Part shown: positions 15,549 through 23,446 of the stretch, piece by piece
How the letters are laid out: every line of letters starts with the position of its first letter
How positions within the stretch are numbered: the first letter of the stretch is position 1
Assembly: GCF_003938655.1 (NCBI RefSeq)
Contig: NZ_RJJT01000036.1
Coordinates: forward strand, 1-44,702
DNA from: Rhizobium pisi
GTDB lineage: Bacteria; Pseudomonadota; Alphaproteobacteria; Rhizobiales; Rhizobiaceae
Direction: 5' to 3'
DNA: 44,702 nucleotides
The notes under the pieces: generated by a model
What the model was told of the DNA's origin: nothing
Database searches by the model: none
Seen by the model: the letters and a program-made list of their open reading frames with translations, nothing else
Translations under genes and position numbers: made by a program

Positions 15549-16484
15549 ATGCGTATTGCCGTGGTTGGCGCGACCGGCAGGATCGGTGCCAAACTTACCG
15601 AGAACCTCTTGGCCAAAGGCCATTCAGTCAAAGCTCTTTCGAGAGGAGGGCCCGCGCTCGATGTACTTGTCGCGAAAGGAGCAGAACCGTTCCTTGGTAG
15701 CTTCGACACAGGTGCTGGTGAGCTTGGCACGTTCCTCGAAGACGTTGACGCTGCGTTCCTAATGGTCAAAACCATTTGGGAGGCGGAGGACCTTCATGGG
15801 CACTACCCTACGGTAGCGCTTCGGTTTTTCGACGCACTTCGGAATTCCCCAGTGAAATTTGCCGTGAGCCTGACCGGAATGGGATCCGAGGTCAGCGGGA
15901 ACACCGGCCATTTTCAGGGCTTCCATATCCTGGATCAGATCCTCAACCGACTACGCGACATCAACTTGGTGCACCTGCAGGGTGGCTGGTTCATGGAGGA
16001 CCTGTCCAGGTGGGTCGATTCGATCGCGCAGCACGATAGGATCGGCTGGTCGCTTGACCCCAACGTCAAAGCTCCTTGGGTTGCCATTCAAGACATCGCG
16101 GATTTCGCGGCGAAGGAGTTCGACACGCCCACTGACCGGCACCGATCCGTAAAGCAACTGGGCATCGATTACACGATGCCTGAGATCGCCGCGATTATCG
16201 GCCGGGCACTCGGTAGAGAGGTGGACTATCGCTTCGTCGATACGAGCGATCGCGAGGTCGAAACGGTATTCCGGGAGAGGTTCGGAACTCTCGAACGGTG
16301 GGTCTATGATAACAACACCTTGGCTGCTCTTAACGATGGGCGTGTGAAGTTTCGCGATGATCGTCCGGCGCTGCGCACGACAATGGAAGAATTCGCCAAA
16401 GACACCCTCAGACCGCTGATCGAGAAGGCGCGGACGGATGGCGTCAAACCAGAGACCTTCCTGACGTGGAACTCACAAGAATAA
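15549..16484 (+). CDS. NmrA-like NAD(P)-binding atypical SDR protein
   Basis: A 311-residue Rossmann-fold protein. The glycine motif VVGATGRIG lies at residues 5-13, followed by an RGG basic turn for NADP preference, and the central LTGMGSEVSG region. The classical SDR Tyr-x-x-x-Lys is not evident, as in NmrA/atypical SDRs, which act as redox sensors or quinone/isoflavone-type reductases. AGGAGATTAGCC precedes ATG 15549. It is divergently transcribed from the AraC regulator at 14648-15475. The substrate is unknown. Confidence 0.85.
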   Translation: MRIAVVGATGRIGAKLTENLLAKGHSVKALSRGGPALDVLVAKGAEPFLGSFDTGAGELGTFLEDVDAAFLMVKTIWEAEDLHGHYPTVALRFFDALRNSPVKFAVSLTGMGSEVSGNTGHFQGFHILDQILNRLRDINLVHLQGGWFMEDLSRWVDSIAQHDRIGWSLDPNVKAPWVAIQDIADFAAKEFDTPTDRHRSVKQLGIDYTMPEIAAIIGRALGREVDYRFVDTSDREVETVFRERFGTLERWVYDNNTLAALNDGRVKFRDDRPALRTTMEEFAKDTLRPLIEKARTDGVKPETFLTWNSQE

Positions 16485-16598
16485 TTGCTGAGTTGGATCG
16501 GCGGCCTGAAAGAGCTCGACGCCTCTCAGGAAGGCGATGTCACGTTGTCAGTGGCTTAACGGTTGGCAAGGAACCTCAACATCGTTCTGGATCCGCCT

Positions 16599-16924
16599 TC
16601 ATCCCAAATCGATCTCGTCGGCGGCCTTGCGGGCGCGATCGTCGACGAACTGGTTCATTGAGCGCTGACGATGGGTCTCGATCTGGGCGGCCATGTCGAG
16701 GACGTCTTGCATCCAATCACCGACCCTGAAGCCCTTCACGTCGGAGAATTGCCACTCGGAATAGTCCTTCATGAGATCCTTGGTGACATCGAACTTCGCA
16801 ACAGACAGTTCGCCCGCGAAGAAATGGACTTCGCCTGTGTAGTAGGGTCACCGGGGGCCGATGATAAGCCTTCGTCTCGGAGAACGAGGCAATAAGGCCG
16901 ATCCTTGAACGTGAAGTGGTTCAT
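16599..16924 (-). pseudogene. Frameshifted small hypothetical gene
   Basis: The minus strand reads MNHFTFKDRPYCLVLRDEGL from ATG 16922-16924, then the frame is lost near the G5 run at 16853-16857. It resumes in another frame as YYTGEVHFFAGELSVAKFD... and ends ...DDRARKAADEIDLG with a TGA at 16599-16601. A single-base indel near 16845-16860 would join them into a protein of about 108 residues with well-formed strands and helices. I do not recognise the family. It could also be a sequencing indel in the homopolymer. Confidence 0.6.
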
Positions 16925-17009
16925 GGTCACAAAACTGGGCCCTAAATAGCATTTCCGCCAAAACTCTCCAGAGGTGAACAGTAGAAACCCGGATGATCAC
17001 GCTTGATAA

Positions 17010-17027
17010 TAGTTGATAAAGCAACTA
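17010..17027. promoter_or_regulatory. Inverted repeat upstream of parDE
   Basis: TAGTTG (17010-17015) and CAACTA (17022-17027) form a perfect 6-bp dyad around ATAAAG, 32 bp upstream of the parD start. ParD proteins autorepress through such short dyads, so this is the operator candidate. Confidence 0.5.
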
Positions 17028-17059
17028 GGCTCCTTTCGTTACCTTAGATGGAGGACTGC

Positions 17060-17326
17060 ATGATCAGTGCCGATTTAGGAAAGCAGCTAGAAAGCTATAT
17101 TCAGCAGCTCGTGGATACAGGTCGCTACGGCTCAAAAAGCGAAGTGCTGCGTGAAGGTGTGCGATTGGTCCAGGACCGTGAGACTCGACTAGCCGCGCTC
17201 GATGCTTCCATAATGCGCGGCATTACCGATGCGGACGCCGGCCGGACCAAGCCGGCAAGCGATGTATTCAGCCGTCTTGACGCTAAATACCGTGCGATGG
17301 CTGACAAGGCCGAAAAATCGGCATGA
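17060..17326 (+). CDS. parD: ParD-type RHH antitoxin
   Basis: An 88-residue CopG/ParD (CC2985-type) protein. The N-terminal RHH (about 1-45) contains DLGKQLESYIQQLVDTGRYG and SKSEVLREGVRLVQDRE. The C-terminal half is a charged toxin-binding tail. ATG 17060 is preferred to ATG 17048 because GGAGG lies 5 nt before it. Its last codons overlap the parE start (ATGA). ParD binds the ParE gyrase inhibitor and represses the operon. Confidence 0.92.
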   Translation: MISADLGKQLESYIQQLVDTGRYGSKSEVLREGVRLVQDRETRLAALDASIMRGITDADAGRTKPASDVFSRLDAKYRAMADKAEKSA

Positions 17327-17619
17327 TCCTTGAGTTTTCCAGCGAGGCCGAAAGCGATCTTGAGCAGATCGCCGATTACATTGCCGAGCACAATGCAAGT
17401 CGCGCTATTTCATTCATCCAGGAGCTGCGGAGAAAGTGTGAAGATCTGGTCATTAACCCGAATGGCTGTGCCCTCGTCCCGCGCTACGAAAACCATGGTA
17501 TCCGTCGGCGCGTTCACGGAAACTACCTGATCTGTTATCGCGTTGAACCCGGTAAGTTGGTCATCATCCATATCCTGCATGGCGCCACCGACTATGGCGC
17601 CCAACTGTTCGGCGAATGA
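17323..17619 (+). CDS. parE: ParE-type toxin (RelE/ParE superfamily)
   Basis: A 98-residue RelE/ParE-fold toxin. The start ILEFSSEAESDLEQIADYI is typical, followed by the helix RAISFIQELRRKCEDL. The C-terminal strands carry RRRVHGNYLICYRVEPGKLV and IIHILHGATDY, including the HGxRDY-like end. Most ParE proteins poison DNA gyrase. Its ATG overlaps the parD TGA by 4 bases, so translation is coupled. Length is normal and no lesion is visible. Confidence 0.92.
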   Translation: MILEFSSEAESDLEQIADYIAEHNASRAISFIQELRRKCEDLVINPNGCALVPRYENHGIRRRVHGNYLICYRVEPGKLVIIHILHGATDYGAQLFGE

Positions 17620-17773
17620 TTCAAGATGCCCCGCGAGGACGTAGTCTCCGCTCTTGATGCGAATCGAACCTGAAGCCCCGCCGTTCAATTGGTCTGCTTT
17701 TGACGTTCGGGAGCGAGTGCCCTCGATCTGCGCCGGTTCGGCAGTACGGCGGATGCTCGAGCAAACCAGTCCC

Positions 17774-17893
17774 GTCGGCGTCATCACGATCCACGACATC
17801 AACCTGGCGATCCGGAAATGCGATCAGCTTGCGGTCCTCGATCGAGGGGAGATCATCGCCAGCGGTCCACCAGCCAACGTGATTACACCGGAG
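17774..17893 (+). pseudogene. Fragment of an iron-siderophore ABC transporter ATPase
   Basis: A 40-residue piece (VGVITIHDINLAIRKCDQLA, then VLDRGEIIASGPPANVITPE) matches the C-terminal end of FecE/FhuC-type ATPases, including the H-loop histidine (TIHD). Walker A, the signature motif and Walker B are absent. It lies inside a longer open frame (17654-18091) whose flanks are unrelated. The fragment ends exactly where the opposite-strand glyoxalase remnant begins, marking a recombination junction at about 17893/17894. Confidence 0.7.
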
Positions 17894-18238
17894 GTTCGTC
17901 CCGAAATCCGCAATCTGGCCGATCTGCGCCCCACCAGCTTGGATGATCTTCGAAAGCGCGTCGTTGATGTTGTCCATCTGGAAACAAAGGTGCCCGAGGC
18001 CCAGTTCGTTGACCCTCGGCTGATCACGATGGTGGGTGGTCGTATGCTGATATATTTCGAGAAAAGGGCGTTCAAGTGCGGGAAATTTTAGCCAGATGGT
18101 GTAAATCTCCGAATTCGGCAGTCCATTACCTCGCGAGACTTAAGGAGCGCGAAGCAATTCGCATTTCATGACATGCATGTAGAACGCTGCAAGTGCTTCC
18201 GCATCGTGAGCTACCAAGTTGATGTGAGCAAGTTTTAT
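17894..18238 (-). pseudogene. VOC-family (glyoxalase-like) pseudogene
   Basis: On the minus strand the frame reads IKLAHINLVAHDAEALAAFY, then a TAA at 18140-18142. It continues in the same frame through EIYTIWLKFPALERPFLEIY and GLGHLCFQMDNINDALSKII to DFGTN. This is a VOC/glyoxalase domain with its paired beta-alpha-beta-beta-beta modules and metal-site histidines (HINLV, GHLCF). It lacks a start codon (ATA at 18236-18238 where ATG is expected), has one internal stop, and is cut at its C-terminus at the junction with the ABC fragment. Confidence 0.78.
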
Positions 18239-18877
18239 GGCGTTCGGCCTCTCGTTTTCGCGGGACCATAGCAACTGGTCAAAGGCAACGAAAGAAGTCC
18301 GCAAAGGGCCGACTGCGGACGACAATCTCACTCGCTCCGCCCAGAAAATGCGCGAAAGGCGCTTGACCTCGACACGCCGATTAGAGAAGCGCCGCTACAG
18401 CAGGAAGGCGGGATCGACTGCGCCCGGCGGAACCGTTCTGCCTGCAATGTCGGACCTTATGATCGCCCGAAATAACTGGTATCCATTGCTCAGCCAGCTG
18501 GTTCCATTGTCCAGCGCCCTCTCTGCACTCCACGGAAGAGCGCACTTGTATGGACACGTCAGACCCGGCGCATGATCTGCGTTGCGAGGGCAAGCGTTCT
18601 TGCAGCAAGGCCGACATACCATGCGTTCATGCTCCACTATGCCGGACTTTCGCGTGCGAGGGGACTGGCTCCACGTGCTTTTGCCCACGTCCACCCGCCG
18701 GGCGTACGACAGACAGGGAGAGAGGCATTTGGTAGGCGATTGGAATCCCGCCGAACCTGACTCTTGCAAATTCTAACCCTGAGGCCTGTCGAAGAATTCG
18801 GACGGCTACGGGCGTGATAAGCGGACTAAACCTGTGCAAGTTCAGCACGCCGTGCTCTTCCCGCTCGTTCCTCTTTC
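18239..18877. other. 640-bp stretch without a recognisable gene
   Basis: Several short overlapping frames on both strands, none with a ribosome binding site or family motif. It lies between the VOC remnant and the first TacAT-like module and is probably degenerate DNA. Confidence 0.5.
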
Positions 18878-19390
18878 TTATTGGAAGAGCCGTTCCACGT
18901 CCGCCATCGGCCGGAACAGCCTCATTAGCCGGTCGGGAAAGGGCAGAAAGCTTTCACGCTCGTAGAAACGGCGTGCGTTATGATCCTTGGCGTCTACGAT
19001 AACAGCAAAGGACGCGATCTCGCTCCTGACGGCACGAAAGAGGGCATCCGCCAGCAGATACCGTCCATAGCCTTTGCCCTGGTGACGTCTGTCGACCGCT
19101 AGTCGCCCGAGAAGGGTCGCTGGAACGAGCGGATAGCGCGGCAGTTTCCGCACTGCCTCTTCCGGCAGCTCCCCGAGATTCACTGCCGTCGACGAAAGGG
19201 TGTAATAGCCCGCGATGGCACCGTCCGACAACACAAACACAAAAGGTGCCGCCATTTTCTTGCGGGCATCCCGGCCGGCCTGAACCCGCAAATACCGGTC
19301 AAGCGGCTCGACTCCACTTTCAAACGCAGATCTGTCGTGCTGAGTACCGAGGATCTCGACTCGCGGAGCTTCTCCTATGTCGTGCGCCAC
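18878..19390 (-). CDS. GNAT acetyltransferase toxin (TacT-like), module 1
   Basis: A 170-residue GNAT protein. The acetyl-CoA motif is RLAVDRRHQGKGYGRYLLADAL (Q-x-x-G-x-G/A), preceded by GYYTLSSTAVNL and followed by IVDAKDHNARRFYERESFLPF with the conserved tyrosine. TacT toxins acetylate the amino group of charged tRNAs and block translation. The start is a GTG at 19388-19390, 3 bp downstream of the antitoxin stop on the minus strand. Its partner is the DUF1778 protein at 19394-19693. Length and key residues look normal. Confidence 0.88.
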   Translation of the reverse strand: MAHDIGEAPRVEILGTQHDRSAFESGVEPLDRYLRVQAGRDARKKMAAPFVFVLSDGAIAGYYTLSSTAVNLGELPEEAVRKLPRYPLVPATLLGRLAVDRRHQGKGYGRYLLADALFRAVRSEIASFAVIVDAKDHNARRFYERESFLPFPDRLMRLFRPMADVERLFQ

Positions 19391-19393
19391 CCG

Positions 19394-19693
19394 TCAGACG
19401 CCGGTCATTTGGCGATAGCGACGCACCGTGTCACGCAGACGATCATTGACAGGCTGCGGATTAAGCAATGCTTCTACAAAGGCCTCACTGTCACGGACCG
19501 AGAGATCCATGCGCTGGTGTTCTTCGATTGCCCGTCGGGCGGCTTCCTGGACGCTGGACAGTACAAAATCTGTCACCGTCCGTCCCTGGAGGGCCGCGGC
19601 GCGCTCGATCAGACTTTTCTGGTCAGCCGTCACGCGCGTCTCAAGACGCTCGCCGCGGACCCGTTCACGAGGCGAATTTACTGTAGAGACCAT
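19394..19693 (-). CDS. DUF1778 antitoxin (TacA-like), module 1
   Basis: A 99-residue DUF1778 protein. The RHH domain is ERLETRVTADQKSLIERAAA, then GRTVTDFVLSSVQEAARRAI. The C-terminal arm (residues about 60-99) is the usual toxin-neutralising segment. The frame is open further upstream, but ATG 19691-19693 is chosen because AAGGAG lies 7 nt before it. It precedes the GNAT toxin in the operon. Dyads at 19711-19732 are candidate operators. Confidence 0.88.
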   Translation of the reverse strand: MVSTVNSPRERVRGERLETRVTADQKSLIERAAALQGRTVTDFVLSSVQEAARRAIEEHQRMDLSVRDSEAFVEALLNPQPVNDRLRDTVRRYRQMTGV

Positions 19694-19710
19694 CGACATT
19701 CTCCTTTCTG

Positions 19711-19732
19711 ACATATGTACGGCCAATGGCCG
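19711..19732. promoter_or_regulatory. Adjacent palindromes upstream of TacAT module 1
   Basis: ACATATGT (19711-19718) is a perfect palindrome and is followed by CGGCC-AAT-GGCCG (19720-19732). Both lie 18-39 bp upstream of the antitoxin start, where RHH antitoxins usually bind. Confidence 0.45.
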
Positions 19733-20259
19733 GAAATAGCAAGTGAAGCGATCAATCATGCGATGCCCTGCTGCATCGTCAGGAGAAAGACGGGTAGTCC
19801 TCCTCTCCCCCACTGCGACAGAGGCGGAAATCCCGAGAGTGGGCATGCGGGGCAGACTCCACCCGCGGGCTACACGATTCCCCACGCCCGAAACCTCCCC
19901 CTCCCCGTCATCTCGCGCAGGCCGAGCTCCACGTTTTCGCCACCATCCCGGCCGACACCAATGGTTTTGCCGTCACCATATTGACTAGCTACGGTAGCTT
20001 TGAGGACGTCCGGCGTCCGTCCAGCTTTCGTCTCATCAGTGTTCGGGCCAGCGCCAGCCGGTCATGCTCAGATCAGCAGATCGCCGGACCTCGTACAGGA
20101 GCCTTGAAGGCCGCTTCGGCCTCTTTCCTCTCTAGACGGCTGCTGGGGGCTCCCGGCTTTCCAGATGGCAATTGTGGTAGAGCTAGTCCTTAAGCTGATC
20201 GCCATGATGCAACAGTTCGCTTTCGGCGAAATCAATCGTGTCCCCGCGCCTTAAGGGGA
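19733..20259. other. Spacer between the two TacAT modules
   Basis: There is no convincing gene. A compact hairpin, AGGCCG-CTT-CGGCCT (20108-20122), followed by CTTTCC could be a weak terminator reading rightward. Short frames on the plus strand lack start signals and motifs. Confidence 0.45.
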
Positions 20260-20787
20260 TCAAAGAAGACGTTTAGCCCGCAAGTCGGCCGCGAAGGTGA
20301 TGAGCGGCATCACGAGAGTCAGCGGCTTGTCCTTCAGCGGTTCGGCGCCATAGGAAGCGTACCAGTTGGCGGCGCGCTCGCCTTTGGCATCGATGATCAA
20401 TAGAAGTCCCCCGCCCTCTCCTGCAAGTCGTAGGCAGCGGAGCGCTGCGGCGGCTAGGAGCTGGCCTCCCAGTCCCTGTCCGGAAACCGCTCGGTCGGTA
20501 GCCAATCGCGCGAGCTTGAAGCCCGGCACATCATGGCGGGCAAGACCGCGTGTCATTGCATCAGGCACAGTTGCGTGCTCGACTGCCGAAGGCGCGATTG
20601 TATAGAACCCAAGAATGCGGTCGCGCACTGCGTCGTCGATAGCACAGAAGGTCTTCGAGGCATTCTGCTCATGGCTTTGTCGGGCAAAGCGGAGCAGGAA
20701 CTCGTTCATCTGAGCGTCGCCGCAATCGAAGGCCGCCCGACCGTGAGACTTGGCGATCGGTTCCTCATGCCATGCAGGTAAAGTCAT
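20260..20787 (-). CDS. GNAT acetyltransferase toxin (TacT-like), module 2
   Basis: A 175-residue GNAT protein. It contains FYTIAPSAVEH, the acetyl-CoA site LATDRAVSGQGLGGQLLAAA, and IDAKGERAANWYASYGAEPL with the conserved tyrosine. As in module 1, it is predicted to acetylate aminoacyl-tRNA. Its ATG overlaps the stop of the DUF1778 gene by 4 bases. It differs clearly from module 1 (different N-terminus and CoA loop), so the two pairs are not a recent tandem duplication. Confidence 0.9.
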   Translation of the reverse strand: MTLPAWHEEPIAKSHGRAAFDCGDAQMNEFLLRFARQSHEQNASKTFCAIDDAVRDRILGFYTIAPSAVEHATVPDAMTRGLARHDVPGFKLARLATDRAVSGQGLGGQLLAAAALRCLRLAGEGGGLLLIIDAKGERAANWYASYGAEPLKDKPLTLVMPLITFAADLRAKRLL

Positions 20788-21062
20788 AGGCTGTCCGGCA
20801 AACCGGCAATCGCCGCGCGCAGCTTGGCGTTGGGTTTGGGCGGATTTTCCAGAAGCTCAAGAATGCGAAGATGATCGCGCTCTGACACTTTGATCGTTTC
20901 GGCTTCTTCGATCACAGCTTCTGCTTCTCGCAGTGCGGATTGGGTTACGAAATTCGTCAGATCGGTATTACGAAGTGCCGCAGCGCGCACGAGCTTAGCC
21001 TTGGCCGTGGCAGGCACCCTCAAACTCATACGCTCACTGTTCTCGTTCGCTATACTCGGCAT
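20784..21062 (-). CDS. DUF1778 antitoxin (TacA-like), module 2
   Basis: A 92-residue DUF1778 protein. The RHH is ERMSLRVPATAKAKLVRAAA, then NTDLTNFVTQSALREAEAVI. The C-terminal toxin-binding arm is ERDHLRILELLENPPKPNAK. ATG at 21060-21062 is chosen over the one at 21074 because GGAGG lies 5 nt upstream. Its stop overlaps the GNAT start. A near-perfect palindrome lies 54-76 bp upstream. Confidence 0.9.
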   Translation of the reverse strand: MPSIANENSERMSLRVPATAKAKLVRAAALRNTDLTNFVTQSALREAEAVIEEAETIKVSERDHLRILELLENPPKPNAKLRAAIAGLPDSL

Positions 21063-21115
21063 GTCAGCCTCCATCTCTCAATGAAATATAGGCGAAACAC
21101 CTCTCGGCGTCAATG

Positions 21116-21138
21116 GTGTGCGCCTTCAAGGCGTACAC
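21116..21138. promoter_or_regulatory. Palindromic operator candidate of TacAT module 2
   Basis: The left arm GTGTGCGCCTT and right arm AAGGCGTACAC flank a single central C; ten of eleven pairs match. It lies upstream of the DUF1778 antitoxin gene and is the probable site of autorepression. The module 1 dyads have a different sequence. Confidence 0.55.
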
Positions 21139-21155
21139 GGCGGATGGGAGCAGTT

Positions 21156-21347
21156 CTATATCTTCTTGGCTTGCCTCAGGGCTTGCAGAACGTTGGGATC
21201 ACCTGTCAGCTGTTCAGCGATTTTCAGACCATCGCGAACGCCCTCAGGAGCAACGGGCGTCCGATTTCGCCCGTTGACGCCCAGTACGGACGCAAAGTCT
21301 GCAGATAGTCCGAGCTGTCGGCGGCCCTGAAGTAGATCAGGCTCCAT
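21156..21347 (-). CDS. Possible C-terminal fragment of a hypothetical gene
   Basis: A 63-codon minus-strand frame with protein-like composition, ending in GDPNVLQALRQAKKI. It has no clear ribosome binding site and overlaps the upstream homology of the CxxC protein copy 2 on the other strand, so both cannot be wholly real. I recognise no family. Confidence 0.25.
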   Translation of the reverse strand: MEPDLLQGRRQLGLSADFASVLGVNGRNRTPVAPEGVRDGLKIAEQLTGDPNVLQALRQAKKI

Positions 21348-21352
21348 GTGAG

Positions 21353-21511
21353 ATGCTGCTTGGCAACGCCATTCTTCGTGTCGCCAGGTTGGATCAGTCT
21401 GTTCGCAGCACCGCGGCTGCGACAGTCACACTCGATGGCATTGAGCTTGATTGCGAAGATTGCAGGTGGCTCGCTCTCAAATACGGAGACCGTCTCGAAG
21501 TTCGCGAGTAA
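21353..21511 (+). CDS. Conserved small CxxC protein, copy 2 (probably 5'-truncated)
   Basis: The frame reads MLLGNAILRVARLDQSVRST and ends LDCEDCRWLALKYGDRLEVRE. It is closely similar to the C-terminus of the protein at 2907-3269 (same CEDCR and LEVRE end). Homology continues upstream of the ATG in frame (IVRAVGGPEVDQAPCE, from about 21302), then meets a stop at 21275-21277, so the N-terminus is lost or the true start is not ATG. It is too short to be noticed by length alone; the paralogy is the evidence. Function unknown. Confidence 0.5.
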   Translation: MLLGNAILRVARLDQSVRSTAAATVTLDGIELDCEDCRWLALKYGDRLEVRE

Positions 21512-21695
21512 CGACATCCCACTGTCATATCTGAGGTTGGCACTCCCGGCGGACGACGCGTAGAGTGTGGTGGCGAAGGAGCTTACCAACGTCGACGATC
21601 CGATGGACAGCATAGCAAGGAAATAAAACGCTGAACGCAAACGACGGGTTGCTCGCCTGCAGTATGCGCTGGCAGGCGAGCAATAGGAGCGATGA

Positions 21696-22370
21696 TCACC
21701 CCTGCTTTCTGAGGGCCGCAAGCAACTCCTGCGCCAGAGGCCCAGCGGAAGCCGGATTTTGACCAGTGATGAGGCGACCATCGACGACGACATGAGGCTC
21801 CCAGTTCGCCGCAGACGAATAGATAGCACCCTCGCCCGTCAAGGCATCTTCAAGCTCGAACGGCACATCCTCGCGGGCGTAGTCGAATTCCTCCTTTTTC
21901 GAGAAGCCCGTCACCTTTTTGCCGCGTACGAACGGTGTTCCGTCGCCAAGATCAACGCCAAGTAACGAGCACGGTCCATGGCAGACCGCGCTGACGATCT
22001 TGCTCGTCGTCCAGGCGCGCACGATCGCACTCTGGACCTCACGATTGCGTTGGATGTCGACCATCGGCCCCAGGCCTCCGGGAATGAGGATCGCATCATA
22101 ATCCGCGGCGTTCACTTCGCACAGCCGACGACTGCGGTTCAGTCGGCGGAAAGCCTTGCTCCCACGAAACTCTTTCTGCGCGGCGTCTTTCTCGTCATAG
22201 GCGTCAAACGGAGTCCATCCGCCAGCAGGTGACGCGAACTCGACGGCGACGCCCGCCTTGTCGAGGACGTCAAACGGATGAGCAACCTCCGCGAAGAAGA
22301 AACCGGTGGGACGATTGTGCGGACCGATCACTGCTGCATTTGTGACGATGAATAGAACGTGCTTTGTCAT
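21696..22370 (-). CDS. DJ-1/PfpI-family protein, copy 2
   Basis: A 224-residue Hsp31/glyoxalase III-like protein. It has the N-terminal GFFFAEVAHP (E28), IPGGLGP (97-102), the nucleophile elbow SAVCHGPCSLL (C130-H131) and the C-terminal LITGQNPASAG. It is a more distant relative of the proteins at 5445 and 37737; its spacing and second cysteine (C134) resemble YDR533C/HchA-like glyoxalases. Predicted role: glutathione-independent removal of methylglyoxal or protein repair. AAACGGAGAAGCAA lies upstream of ATG 22370. It is followed on the complement by no partner; a secreted hydrolase gene lies upstream. Confidence 0.9.
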   Translation of the reverse strand: MTKHVLFIVTNAAVIGPHNRPTGFFFAEVAHPFDVLDKAGVAVEFASPAGGWTPFDAYDEKDAAQKEFRGSKAFRRLNRSRRLCEVNAADYDAILIPGGLGPMVDIQRNREVQSAIVRAWTTSKIVSAVCHGPCSLLGVDLGDGTPFVRGKKVTGFSKKEEFDYAREDVPFELEDALTGEGAIYSSAANWEPHVVVDGRLITGQNPASAGPLAQELLAALRKQG

Positions 22371-22471
22371 TTGCTTCTCCGTTTGTTTATACTTGGCATA
22401 CGGGAATCTTGCTCGTTGGCGGACGCCACCCGCGTACTTAAAGTGTCACGGCCGGCTCGGTGGAGCGGCGT

Positions 22472-23446
22472 CTAGAGTTTGGCCAATTCACGATCCAGGA
22501 AGCCGCGAATTAGCGGAACCATTTCATCCAACTTGTCTTCGAGCGCGAAGTGTCCGGAATCGAGCAAGTGGATTTCGGCCTGTGGCAGATCCCGAAGGTA
22601 GGCACGCGCTCCTTCCTCAGGGAAGACCTTATCGTTCTTTCCCCAGACGATTAGCGTCGGCGGCTGATGGTCGCGGAAGTATTTCTGGAATGCTGGATAG
22701 AGCGGCACGTTGGTACGGTGGTCATAGAAGAGATCCATTTGGATATCTTTGTTACCGGGCCGATCCAGGAGCGCTTGGTCCTGGACCCAGTTGTCAGGAC
22801 TTATGCGGCTGACGTCCGACACTCCGTCGGTATATAGGAACTTGGTCGCCTCGAGGGTCACCAGGCCAGATAGCGCGTCCCGGTGTATGCTCGATCCGTC
22901 CGCCCAATAAGCCTTTATCGGCTCCCAGAGTTCTCGCAGACCCTCATCGTAGGCGTTTCCATTTTGGATAATCAACGCGGTGACACGATCGGGGTGTTTC
23001 AGTGCAAGCCTGTAACCGACAGGTGCGCCGTAATCCATCACGTACATCGCGTAGCTCTGGACACCGATACCGGACACCAGCTCGTCGACGATGTCTGCAT
23101 ACGCCCCAAAGCCGTATTTGAAATCCTTGTGATCCGGAGCGTCGGAATGCCCAAAACCGGGAAAATCGGGGGCGATAACGTGGTATCGATCCGCCAGTTG
23201 GGGAATGAGATTTCGGAACATGTGTGAAGAGGTTGGGAACCCGTGAAGCAAGAGCACGACGGGAGCGTCCGCCGGTCCAGCCTCCCGATAGAAGACGTTC
23301 AAGCCCTGGATCTTGGCTGACCGATAGTGCACGGTGACGACCGTAGCGTGCATCTCTGGGGCGGTCTGCGCACTGGCATTCGCAGTCCGCGCAATAGGTG
23401 CCGCGGAGACGATAGCTAGCAGCAAGGCTAAGACAAAACGGCGCAT
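22472..23446 (-). CDS. Secreted alpha/beta hydrolase, epoxide hydrolase/dehalogenase-like
   Basis: A 324-residue protein. Residues 1-27 are a signal peptide (RRFVLALLLAIVSAAP, Ala-rich cleavage site). The alpha/beta hydrolase core has the oxyanion motif LLLHGFPTSSHMF, DFPGFGHS, a nucleophile elbow VMDYGAPVG with aspartate rather than serine, a late acid in WGKNDKVF and the histidine in DSGHFALED. An Asp nucleophile places it with epoxide hydrolases and haloalkane dehalogenases. It is paralogous to the cytoplasmic protein at 26334-27239. Probable periplasmic location. The substrate is unknown. Confidence 0.85.
   Translation of the reverse strand: MRRFVLALLLAIVSAAPIARTANASAQTAPEMHATVVTVHYRSAKIQGLNVFYREAGPADAPVVLLLHGFPTSSHMFRNLIPQLADRYHVIAPDFPGFGHSDAPDHKDFKYGFGAYADIVDELVSGIGVQSYAMYVMDYGAPVGYRLALKHPDRVTALIIQNGNAYDEGLRELWEPIKAYWADGSSIHRDALSGLVTLEATKFLYTDGVSDVSRISPDNWVQDQALLDRPGNKDIQMDLFYDHRTNVPLYPAFQKYFRDHQPPTLIVWGKNDKVFPEEGARAYLRDLPQAEIHLLDSGHFALEDKLDEMVPLIRGFLDRELAKL

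Noticed and set aside
17654..18091. The whole 145-codon plus-strand frame as an intact gene
   Set aside because: Only the central 40 residues match an ABC ATPase; the flanks are unrelated and the right part is antisense to the VOC remnant.
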